Positions 47,001 through 59,700 of a DNA stretch of 64,000 nucleotides are shown here, one piece after another. Position 1 is the first letter of the stretch. Every line of letters begins with the position of its first letter. This DNA comes from Symbiodinium natans (Eukaryota > Sar > Dinophyceae > Suessiales > Symbiodiniaceae). Below the pieces are notes generated by a model that saw only the letters and a list, made by a program, of their open reading frames with translations, did not search any database and was not told the origin of the DNA. Location: positions 372,001 to 436,000 of the forward strand of contig CAJNDS010002292.1 of the NCBI GenBank assembly GCA_905221605.1, written 5' to 3'. The position numbers and the translations under genes were made by a program.

Positions 47001-50000
47001 GCATAAAGGCTCTGAAGGCATGATCTCCACGTCTGATGATGTCTGATGTGACAACTGAGGTTCCAATCATCAGGCAAGCGCCGTTCCACTTCAACTGACT
47101 TCCAGCAAGCTGGTACAATCGTGTAACAGTATCCAGCCTATCAGCTAAGTCCTAACAAAGTTCATGAAGCTTCATGTTGCAAAAACGTGCCGCGTTCCCA
47201 GTCGCTATAGGCACCGTTCGCCACTTGCTCACAAGAGCTGTTCATGCCACAAATCGTGGAAGATGCTCAAGCCCAGCCGTTCCTCACAGAGCCGAGCCGC
47301 AACCGGCAAAGAGTGCCAAAACGAAACGCTCAACGTTAATGAGCCCGCTGGTTCTCATGTGCCTTTCATGTATATAGACCATCCCAGCTCTTTACCACCT
47401 GCCTTTGGCTCTTCGCCTGTCGGCAGCCTGTGATTGTGCAAAAATTCCAGAGGCAATCATGATGCCCTTAATGATGCTACTTCCCAGTTGAGCCCTACTG
47501 GACGCTGGTGAGGTTATTAGCTAGGTGTTGCAGCTTGACTCAGCTTGAGTTATCGCTCAGATGAACATTCTGCACTGCTTGATGCAGACGTTAGCAACTT
47601 TGTCGCTGGGGTAATTCTCTGGGGTCGTAAAATGTCAGAGCTGCAATATGCACAAAGGCCATCAGCCGCTTTGCTTCGTGCTTGTTTTCCAGCTCGCGAG
47701 CAAGTTTGGCATGGCGTAGTGATGCGTTCTGCTGAGTTCCAGCCGAGTGCGAAAACACCCCAGAGTGCAATGTACTGCTAGCACCGTGCTCATAGAAAAG
47801 CAGCTGTAGCGAATAAACAATAATCGCCAGCATGCTCTGACTGCCAAGCCCTCGTGAGTTCGAGGACAGCGACCGACGGCTTTCATTTCGCAGCATTGCG
47901 ATCGAAGACTGCGAGACTAAGCCACCTTCTCATGTCGTGTCAGCAGTATGTCAGCACACAATTGGCAAAAAGACAAAGGGGCACAATCGTGCATGTCTAT
48001 TTGGAGAGAGGCCTGTACCCTGTCTTCCAGAATGGCACAACCGAAGAGAATCGAATCTCCCTCTGATCACAGTCGGAGTTGAGCTAGTCATAGATCGGAT
48101 ATGCAAGAATGACGTTCTCACATCAGCACGGAGCTACGAGACCTTAAGTGGCAGTGGGCTTTGCGAATGACATACGGCCGCATCATGTGGTATTGATTGG
48201 CTTGGTTCCTTGGCAGCAATGATGAGGACCGTTGCATCAAGTTCTCCAGCACTGCATCATCTGAGGTGATGCTGCGATGCATATCATGGCCGATCTTTCT
48301 GAGTCACAAACAAGCCGAGAAGCGTCGCCGAAAAAAAGAAGCCGCATGCAGCACCTCAACAGGCCTATTGAATTACAGCCTTGGCCGCGCAGCGCGTTCG
48401 CAGGCGTCAGTATGCGTTGTAGACCATCAGACTGCCAGACGAGGTGCCACGCAATGCACTCGCACCTTCTCTCTTCCATCCTGCCAGGATGCAAGAGAAG
48501 ACTGCAAGCGCTGTGATTTTCGCAACTCAGCAGTTCTGAGTCGTACATGCACAGTATCTCCATCAGGACTGGAACAGGAGCTGCAGGCCGATCAAGCATG
48601 TCAAATTTGCGCTTTTTTGGCTCTTGTCAATGTGACTTCATGCCCCCATGTCAGAAGCAAGCCGCGTTGACAACAGGCTTCATCCTTCTCCTGCCCAGAC
48701 GAAGACATTGCTTTCGTGCAAATCCTATGATGATTTTGCAGTTTTTCCACGTTTTCCATGCGTTCCAGTCAGGGTCCGTCGGGGTACCGCGAACATCCGT
48801 GAACGTGAACACTTGAGTCCGAGGTCTCCTGCCTCACGGGAGCTCATGAGACCAACGAAGTGGCGCAGCCAGCGTATTGGCTCAGTGCAGATCTTACTGA
48901 ATGTGCCCCGTGCAGCTATCATAGGAGGTCTTTTGCCTTTCATGTCTCGAGTCGTTCTGCGAAATGAACTATGCTAGTGAAATATCACGACATGCATATT
49001 TACCTTGAGGTGCAAATCCTCCTGCAGCAGTCTGTACATCCTTGCCACATTTTTTCCGACATAGCCCCCCAGGCCCTTTCTAGACACCTGGAGACTACCA
49101 GTAGCTCTCTTAAGCTCATGACCCCACAGACAGAGTCCTGCCCTCAAATGGTCCGAAAATTCAGAGAGACAAGCTTCTGTTGCACAGACTTCTGCTTGGC
49201 CACCTGCTTTGCACACCCCACCCACACACTCAGACACACGCACACACGCGCATACGCACATGCACACATGTTACTCATACTCCATCTCACGATGTGGGTT
49301 AAATGGATGCAGCTCAGCACCCACCCAACCCGCTCAAACAAAGGTGACTTGTTTTGTTCGTTCTCGGCAGATATCGGTATGGAAACCTGATGCGTTGCGG
49401 CTACGTTTGGCACAAACAGGGTGATTGAGCGATTAAGGCCCACGTTGGCCGCCGATCAGCAAGAATTCGGCACTTGCAGCGAGACTGACGACGGCCGAGT
49501 ACCAGAGTGCACGACCAGCAGCCCCTCGAAGTGCACCGCTCCTTTTCACGGCAGGTTGTCCACCACGCTTGGAAGAAATTTACACATCAACAATCATCGA
49601 AACAGAATTTCAGCGTCGGTGTGATTCGGACCGACCTTGTGCACTTTCGGATCTCCTTCGGTGTTCATTTCAGTGTTTCGCACAGCATCGTGCGCTTAGT
49701 CGCCTTTCGCTTTAGTGCCTTAGTGCACAACTTGGCAGCATGAGCATGCATGAGCCGTATGGCTCTTGCACGGGTGATTCCTCCGACCAAGGCCACGACA
49801 CAGCGCGTCCGGTGGAGTTCATTCGTGCAGCACGCGCCCCATGCCAGACCCAGGAATGCATTCGCAGGTGAGAGCTTTGGTGCATCAAGTGACTTGTCAG
49901 ATGAAAGCGCTGGCTGATTCCTCCTGCAACTCCTACATCGAGATCGGTGCAGACCTGAGTGTTTCGGGCGGCAGATGGGAGTCCGATGTTCGAGTCTCAT

Positions 50001-50694
50001 CCATGACATGGACTAACGGAGGCCAGTCTACGACACGAGCTAGGACTAGGAATACCTTGAAGCCCTAAAACCACGCAAACTTGCTAGGACCCGTGCTGGT
50101 AGGGCCCATCTCTGTTTCATGATATGTTCGGTTCACGTGCCTTGGGGGCTCTGCATGCTCACTGCCTCCAGGCCCGCACCCAGTGTGCCCCCGGCCAAGA
50201 TTGCGCGATGTGCCAGCTTCCTTCTTTAATGTTGACTCATGATAGGTAAGCTTGCCAGACCTTAAGGGAGAGACCAATTGAAAGGCACAACATCGACTAA
50301 AAGACTTGTTAAAGGGACAAGGCTAGGCTCCGTAAATCTGGGTTTCCAGAAGTCTGCCCGACTCATAAGAGGGCAGAAGCACAGCCAAAAAAGTATGATT
50401 GGGGAGGCCCGACTAATCGGGGGGGGGGGCGGGGGGGGGGGGGGGGCGGGGGGGGGGGGGGGGCGGGGGGGGGGGGGGGGGGGGGGGGGGGGGCGGGGGG
50501 GGGGGGGGAGGCGGGGGGCAGTGGGGTGGGGGGGGGTTGTTGAGATCTGGGAAGGTCTGGGGTGGACCCGACTATTCACGGCTGCTTTACCAATATGGGA
50601 TCTTGAGATGGGGGGGGGAGTTGTTTCAGTCTGTATGTAATAATATACATGACATGTATATTGTACATTGTATATGTATATATACATACATACA

Positions 50695-50728
<34 letters not shown>

Positions 50729-53700
50729 GACTCTGCTTCGGGGGCTGAGAAGCTCGTTGATCAGGTATGGGAAGTAGAGAGGTGCATTCGGAAGTCCAGT
50801 AAGTAGGGCTACCGTGAGATTCCCACAGCCTCAAGAGTCTCAAGAGTCGGTTGTTGCCAATTGAGGGAGTTCTGCTGCGGCTTGGCGGCTTGGGAATGGT
50901 TGCAAAACTGAATGGAAGTAACCGGAGCTCGTGTACTCGACCTGTGAGAGCTGCTGGATGCTGCAGATGCAAATTCCATGCAGTGGTCGAGGCACGTGCG
51001 CTCAATATGTTGCGCAATAGTTGAGATCAGTTATGCAAAGGGAGTTTTTGTTCACGAGTACGACGCTCCGCAGCGTCTGCTAGCTTTCGAGCGAAGACTT
51101 GTATTTCTTCTTGTGATGCCCCCCAGGTTAGGCTGAGGTACTGCTTGCATTGACAGGATCTTTTTCTTGCTCAACGAGCACATCAAAGCGAGAGGATGGC
51201 CGGGAAAGTTCAGTCATGCGGCTCCGCCAGGCTGTTGCGGCTCGGGCAGAGTTGTCTGGGCCAGTCTGTACGGTGCTCAGGAAGTCTGAGAAGAGACTGC
51301 ATGTTCGGGCTACCTGCCAATTGGATTTCAAGGCTGGAGAAGTGACTTGGCTTCCAAGCCTGGAGACTGGCCCTCAGAGAGGAAACGTGTTCTGCTCTTT
51401 CAGGGTTCGGAGCAAGTGGAGTATGGCTTGCTTCCGCTCAGGGCAGACCGCTCCGAAACGGAGTGCATGCTTTCGGCCTTGCGATCCTTGCAGGACAGGA
51501 CCTTCTAATTACCGTGCATGAGCTCTTGCCAAACATGAATGCACTTTAAGACCTTGCAGGAAAGCTTCACACCGCCCCAGCTCCAACTGACGCGAGTACC
51601 ATGGGTCCTTGCCTTCACTAACCATGTTGGACATGGGCATTGTGCAGTGTCTGCGCTGTTGCGCTAAAGCACAGGTAAGACCTTGGCTTCATCCACTTTT
51701 GGGTTCTACCCATCTAGAGAATGGCTTGCAGGCAGGGCTTGTGTGCCTCGTCGTATTGAATCGTATTGCTGTATGGTGCCACATGTGCCACATACGTCCG
51801 GTTAGGCATTTCGATCCCGCACCGCGCTGTGGGACGACAGCTCAACTACAGCCACTCCGGTCATTCGTCTGTTTCGCCAGCATCGGGTGCTTTGGCAGCA
51901 AGTGCCAAGCCGAATTCCTGACTCGTGCAGAATTTTCAGTGTTCTGTTCAAAAACCTGCTATAGGCTGCTGTCGCCGAACAGAGCACATAGCAAGAGTGC
52001 ATACGCTTGTAGCGTGTCCATCACTGACCATTCCACGGCACTGACGTAACCAGACAACTACAACCATGTCAGACTGAAGGTCGGTGGGCAGGTGGTGCTT
52101 CCAGCAGCTTCGCACTTGCTGCTGATGTCGTGCGCCACAATGGTCGCACAGCATCCAGACAAGGTGTACCTTGATTGCAGCCTTGCTAGATGGCAACATG
52201 CTACGGATGACGGCTCGGGTTTCCGACTACTTGCCAGAGACTTGGGTTCCCCTGCAAGCATCCCGCTCAGCATAACTCAGCAGAACCCTACACGGAGAAC
52301 AAACACTCAAAAGTCGCCAAACATCGCCAAACAATCCACCTTGTCAGCTGAGGGATTCCTTCGCGCCAGAGACGTTCGTGGAACTTAGCGACTCTTGTCA
52401 CCCTGGCTGTGCAAAGTGTGTGAAGGCTCATCATCATGAGTCAGTACGAATCAGCTCAGGACACGGTCTTTGAATCCGCCTTTGTGCTCTCCGATTCACG
52501 GCAGACCCAAGCGGAAGTGCAGATCCTGCCTTCGGGGATCAGACTGTCGAGCCGTGGCACAGACGCCAGCCAAGCAGCTCAAGCAGTCCATGCACAGTCC
52601 AGCAATGCAAGCTTCTCGGCATTTCTCGACCCAATGTCAGAAAATACAAACGCAAGAATCAGAAAGCACAAACGCGCCAACCCGAACCCGCGAAAACACA
52701 CCCCTGACTCAACCGTCCTCATCTCTATGACAGGGCTTAGGCTTTTTTGTGTCTAAGGATATTGATATCAGGGTTTGATGTTCCTAGGGTGTTTGTCGAT
52801 TTTTTTGGGGTTTAGGGGTGCGGAGTACCGACGAACCATCTCGAACCCGAATACGGCCCCAACGTTGTCACTTATTGAAGCAAAAGACAGCAACGCAAAC
52901 AGGGCTGACAAGCAGGCGACTCTTAGAGGAACTGCCCATATGCAAGATGCTTCAAAGAGCTTTAGACCGAATTCACAGTTATGTCGAAATTGCTAAGTGT
53001 CCGTATGGCATCAGGTATCGTCGGGGGACCTGGCGCCCGCGGAGCGATGCTTCAGCACAGCTTGGTGGAATGGAAGTCACACTGTCCCTCCTTTCAGACA
53101 TCTGCAGACGCTTACAGGACCAAGGTTAAGCGACAAGTACAGAGCTCGCGGGGTAGTTTTATGTGACTTGTAGTCAAGGAAGGCACTGCGCTCATTGGCC
53201 TTCATGCACCATGCCATTCCATGTCGGCACCTGGCAAGTCATGACCGTGCGAAAGGACTTTGGAGCAGTGTGGACTCGAGTATGGCCCGAGCTTCCGTGC
53301 CATCTCCTCCTTCTCTGTGAGCCATGACGGTTTCGCCCCGAGTGATTTCAGAACAATGCGCCACCCATTGTCCCCATGCATTGTTTCGACGTGTGCCATT
53401 TTGATGTCCAAGAGTCTAAGGCTTGCGTGTGCTGGGACGTTTGGCATTGAAGTTGGAGACCTGGGATCGCTCCCTCAACATGCACCCTGGTATCTTGGAT
53501 GGTGCTATCCAGCTTTTGCTGCTGGCCTGCCCAAATTTTCAGCAGTGCTTTCTTCCATTCAGCATCGATAGCTGCATCATTGCGACTACCTTCCCATCTT
53601 GGGACCTGTGGGTCACAGTGCGTGTTCGAAGTGCTTCTGCAGAAGCTGTTTCTGGTGATTTGGAAGTCTCTACGGATGACGGTGTCCTCGTTGCGCGGCT

Positions 53701-56700
53701 GAGCCGGTTGACCTGCAGAGCGCATCGTCCAGAGTCAGCGCAGCTTTCACAGTTTTCGCAGATGACGTATCATGTGGCCTTCGTGGAGATGGCAAACCGG
53801 CCCAGCTACGCTTTGCCCCAGAGCGTGCAACGAGCACTGGTCTGTTGCTCCAAGAAGTATCAGGAGCGGGTTCTAGCCGCCTTGTCCTGGACAGCCGAGA
53901 GATGCAAGTTTGTCGAAGACGCACCTAGTGCGCTTTCCTTGCTCGGCTCCTTGGCAGAATTTGGCACATGCGGAATGTTGGCAGGCTGCATAAACCTTTG
54001 CATGGAGACTTCCGCAAGGCTCCGGGGACTTTGGGTACATTGCCTTCCTCGCAGAGGAGGAGCCACTGGAAGCCCTCTGCACTGCTCTGCAGGTGTTGCA
54101 GACGGCAGCCAAGTTCAACACAACCGTCGTGCTGGTTGCTCAGGGAACTCAGCCACCAGAGCTGGACCAGAAGTCCGGCTGATCTTCATGGGCCACAGAG
54201 TGACAACGGATGATAAGCCATTCATACTAACCTCTGATAAGAAATTACACAGTCTCGCAAGGGTGCCGAATGTTGCTGGAACAGTGTAGTCGAGCCGCCC
54301 GGAATGGTAGGACCCCTCTGCCGTGAGCACAGAGGGCTGCGGGTCCCAGGGTTTAAGGTCTTGAGTTTTCTGCGCAGTTCGAGAGTTGAGGGTCCCCCCA
54401 GGTTTCAGGGTTCAGGCTTCGTTTGGTTCAAAGCCCAGCTCCCAAACGAAGGCGGGGGCCAACAAACCGAAGGATTCCGGTTCAAGTTGTCCTTTTTGGG
54501 TGGTTACGAACCGAGGTCAGCATCATAAGGCTGTTGAAATTACTGGCACTTACGGTTCAATCAACTTCCGCCATGTCCATGAGAAGCACGTCTAAGCCGT
54601 AACCCGTCTCACACTGTCGCAGACTGTCACATCTGTCCACCGTCACATTGTAACAGTGTGAGACGATGTGAGATCCCTTCTGATATGCGGCGCCCAGGAA
54701 TTCCTTCGATCCGACGCATGCAGGCCTCTGGGGCTTGGCTCGGTCGGCAAGGCTGGAAATGCCAGAGCTGAGCATCACGTGCCTGGATTTACCACCAGAG
54801 CCTCGGAGAGAAAACGAATAGAGAAACCGCGCGCAAGATATGTGCTCAGTTTAACAAGCATTCACTGCCAACTCTCTATTTTCAAAAGCGGTCTTGAGTT
54901 GCCCCCGATATTAACACAAACACGTGTGCAAAATCCAGGCTCGGTGCGGAAACAAAAGCTCTCAGGATGGAACTCACACCGCTCCCGTGACCGCTCCCGT
55001 GGCTCCACCGCTGGCTCCACCACTGTCTCCTACTAGTTGGCAGGAGCAGGCGAGCAGATTTGTCTTGACTTTCTGCCCTTCTCGGCCCTCAATCTATGCT
55101 TGCACATGAGTGTCTCAGGACCCATGTTTTCGAGAGAAGGCCGCCTACGCTGCAAGGCGGTCTGTGGCAATTGTCGCAGTGTGCACGTCGATGAAACATG
55201 CAGGCTGCATGCATGTGTCAGATGTTTTGGAGGTTGCAGAGGAGCTCGTTGAGTCCTCGGTGGCCCGTGCAGCTACTGAGACAGCATCTGACGGAGCATT
55301 ATCCGACAAGACGCACGATTTCATTCGGAATGGCGTTCTACAGGCTCTCTCTACCAAGTCGGGGTACTTTCTCGTCCTTGGTTCCGGTCGCACAGCAGTC
55401 AAAGCTGGGCTGTTTCCGCCACCTCTCTGCAAGAGCCGGGTTGGTTCTGAACATCAAATGAGGTTGGTTCATTATTCATTGATGCGCTGATGCAGTTGTT
55501 CATGGTGCAGGACTGCTTGTGCCCAGGCATAGCAGCTGTTGGTCTCAACTTCCGAGACGTCTTGAACGTGCTGGACTTGTATCCCGGTGATCCAGGCACA
55601 CTTCGCCGCATGACCTGGAGACATCTGGAGACAGTGTAGATTCTGAGAGTAGGTCCTTTATCGTGGGCTTTCACTGCTGCTGCGGGCAAGATTGCGGTGG
55701 GTTGCCAGGGTATGTTCTAGCTGCAGCTGCACTTGGAAGGTTAATCACTGTTGACAACATCGACGAAAGCCAACATTGCACTCGCAACAGCAAGGTCAAC
55801 GCTGGCAACAGCACATCTGCACCTAGCATACAAGCAAGCACTGCGATGAAGTTACAAGGCAACATGGACGCTAGCCAGCGAAGCGGCACTATGCCACTCT
55901 GGCGACAGAAGCGGCCATCACGTCACGAGTTGATTTCCTTAGGAGGTTCTTGAGATGCGCCTCTGGATTCTCTACCTTTCTCTCAGATACTCTGGGGTTT
56001 AGGCGCTTTGAGTCCTCTTTGCAGCGGACGGCTCCTTACAGTAGCAATGCACCTCTTCAGCTCTTCAATTGTCTCAAGCCATATTCGTCGAAAGAGACTG
56101 GGCGGGGATGAGGAGGATCAGGAAAACGCTGCAGGTCGACGGATGGCGAGTCAAACAGGGCGTGTTTGGCAGTGTTCGGAAGTTAGGAACTGGCCATTGG
56201 AATGCTGTTGATTCAGCACAAAAGAGGCAGAACCTTCTGAAGTAGATCACTGGTACGCTACGACATGGAGGATTGCTGAGAGATCTATGGCTCGGACGTT
56301 GCGAAGCATTTCGTAGCACATCTTGATACATTTTCTGGCCAAGAGAATGAAGCCGGAAGTAGTCAGAAGCTGAACTTCGCCACACTCAGATTGCTGTGCA
56401 GGGGACCCTGGCCTGGACTGCAGCGGAATTCTGGTTGATCCACAAGAATCAATACCATCTGGAACTAAGCTTTTTGGCATCTCATTTGGCTGCTTACGAA
56501 CCTTTGCAACGGTCAAGGACATGGTCATATCTCCGCGCTTGCATGTATACTATCAGTGTAGCTATGGATGATCAGATGTAACGTCATACTGGGCGGGCAT
56601 TCTCGCAGGAGCCAAGATTACTCGCTCAACGTCCACCAAGATGGTCCCATGCAGAAGCTGCTGCTCTGCCAACCGTCTTTACAACAGTTGACATGGCATT

Positions 56701-59700
56701 CGGCAAGTTGGCTGACTTGCAGGTCGGGCTTAGCAACATGGTAGGACTTGCTTTCCATGAGGATTGGCGGGTTGCAAGGCTCTTGATAGTGTGGCACTTT
56801 CTGTCACGTGCTTCGCTGACCCAAGCACAGGTAACGCTCTCTTCTGAAACGTTCATAAAGTCGTCGAGAAATCCATATCAGAACAGGCTTATGCTGGCTC
56901 ATGTCAGTACGTCGCATGTACAAAATCAGCCATTCTGAACCCCTGCGTTGGAGACCGAGGCGGCCCCAACAAACACAAAAGCTCTGGCCAGTAGGTTGTA
57001 CACAATGGTGCAACTGATGCACTTATAGCCTTACAGCAGCAAACTTGTAGCATTCGTAACAGCATTCATACATTAATATGTATTCTTGCGACGAGTGTTT
57101 TTCAAGTGTTTTTGTTGTTTGACTAGTGGATTTGTTCAAATTTTTCTCTGCTCTGCAGGGATGAGAATTGCAAACGCACGCGCCCGCCTCGACAGCTGGG
57201 CTGGCCCAAGCCGGGATGTAGCATGCGAAACGGTCCTAGGAGGGGACCAAGGCCGTTTTTCAAGTGAAGGGGGTAAAGCAGAACCAAACAGAGTTTCAGC
57301 CGCGTCCTAGGAGGGGGTCGGGGGTATGCCAGGGGGGTCCCAGGGGGGTACAGGTGTACGGAGAGTTTCTGGTGACCAGATCCTGGTCTGCTTGTTCGCC
57401 ATGCCTCTCGGCTGGAGGCCAACTACACACGGGAAGGGTGGAGTCAAGCGGAGTCCCCGTACCCAGATCACTGCATCACGAATCGGCTCAAAGGCGCAAG
57501 TCACTACCACAAGAGGTTTTGACTCGAGTGACAGCAAAGGCCTGAACTCTGGCCAAGCGGACGCCAAGCAGAATTTACTTCGAGCTACTGCCAGTTGATG
57601 GTAGGGCCCAAGCCTCCTTCATCGACTCAACCGAGCATATTCACCCTTTGTGTACCTCAGAGAATGCCTGACCCTTGAACTAGAATCCTTTGCCCAGGGG
57701 TAGCCTCCGAATCCGATGCCCACCTAAACCCTGGAGCCTCCGTCCAACACCTGAATCCCCTTGCGGGTTGCTCTCGCCTCACCCGAAGCCACCCTTCCTC
57801 CAGCTAGCTCGTGCATGCTCGCATCCAAGATCTCGTTACACTAGTCGCTCCGACTACATTTGCTACCGCATGGTTATGCAAGAACACAGTCTGGTTCCTG
57901 GAAGGCGGGGCAGCGCGTGCTCATCCATGCTGGAGCAGGCTTGCTATAGATTGCGTGAAAACAGACACAGGAATGAGATCGTGTCACATTCTACAAAGGT
58001 GGTGTTGGACTGACGGCCGTGCAGTATGCTTTACGGCTTGGTGCTGTGGTGTACACGACAGCAGGGAAGGAGGTGACGCTTGCTGCTTTCTGTTGCTCTA
58101 CAGGCGGCATAGTGCCGTTCCGCTCCTGCACACCCCTGTAAATGGCAGCGAATTAGCGCAGACTGGCAGGACAAGCAGCGGCATCTTCGCCAAATGGGTG
58201 TCAAATGTGTGGCCTGGCTCTGGGGAATTGATTGACGAGGGCGTTTTCATTCTGGTGAGAGCTGCGAGATTGTAGTCTGCGAGTAATTAGCCTTTGATGG
58301 CAGATTAATGTACGACAGGTCACAAGTTCGAGAGATGGCAGGAAATTTGAGGAAGAACTGGCTGCAGTGCTGGCAGAAGAAAACGATGCGAAACTCGATG
58401 TCATTCTGAATAGTCTCAGAACCTTGGCTGTTCAGCCACTTGTGGCAAATTACAATAGCAGAGCATTGACTGACTTTGTTCGGATGTGTTCGTGTTCTTA
58501 CCTGCACTCGCAGTCAAGGCCATGACAACTTCATTGGGCGATCTCTTTCCTTCCTCGGAACTGGAGGATTCTTCATCGAAATCGGCAAGCGTGGCATCTG
58601 GACGCACGAGGAGATGGCGAACTCGCGGCCTGATGTACACTACAGGACTCTAGCAATGGACACCATCTGTGAAGAAGCTCCTGGGCAGTTCCAAGAGCTT
58701 ATGCAACGACTCTCAGCAAGGCAGGGCCGTCCCGCATTCGCAGATGTTGATCTTGTGAGTGGATCCATAGTATGGAGCATTACATGCTTGCCAGGATGGT
58801 GAGTGGAGCCTGGGATCCAATACCATGCAGAGTCTTTGAAGGCTTGGAAGCATGCCCTGAAGCCCTGCAAATACTTCGCAAAGCTGATCACATTGGGAAG
58901 ATTGTCGTCACATTGCCGTCACCACTGCAGATCCGGGAGGGGGCGTCGTACTTGGTCACCGGCGGAACTGGTGCGTTGGGCCTTGCTTTGAGCCGTGCTC
59001 TTCTGGAAGAGGGGGCAGACGCCACTCGACAGGGCAATGCAAGGCCGTGTCGGGCAGTGTGTCGTCCCTTGAGCTAGCTGTTTCACCCTGTGCAAGGATC
59101 TGGTCCTCTTGTCACGCAATGGCAATGCAACTTCGACGATGCCACCCTGGCTGGAGCGCTCAGCAGCTCGGGTGTCATGTTGGCAATGCAACTCAGCTAC
59201 CGATAAAGAGCAAGTTGTACATGTCGACTAAACAACTGCTGCTGCAACAGTGGAATCGCAACACCATTGAGGCGACCTCGGTGCACAGGGCTCACAAGCT
59301 CATGACGTCCTGCAGAAGGATGTTGACAGCCTGACGGCCCTGGCTGGTGTTTTCCACCTGTCTGGCATCTTGAAGGATGGTCTTCTGGCACACCTTCAGA
59401 GGCAAGATATTGACGCTACATTCGGTCCAAAGGTCCGTGGGCTTCAAGCCATCCAGAAGGAGCCCCGCTTGGTTTGCGATGAAAAACCAGCATAATCACC
59501 TGTTCAGTTAAGTACACATCAGCAAGGATATTGAACTGAGAAGTTCTGAAGAACTACACTGAAGGCTAGCAAATGACAGTCTGATGTTCTCAGGTGTTGA
59601 CGCGGAGTGGTCGATGGCAGCACTTGGACTTCCTTTTGGCTTTTTCTTCCACGGCCGCGATCTTGGGCTCTGCGGGGCAAGCAAACTATGCAGCCGCCAA

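Noticed and set aside
50262-51017. 251-codon minus-strand frame with poly-Pro and Tyr-Met-Cys-Val runs
   Set aside because: It is driven by the G-rich tract and the CATA microsatellite.
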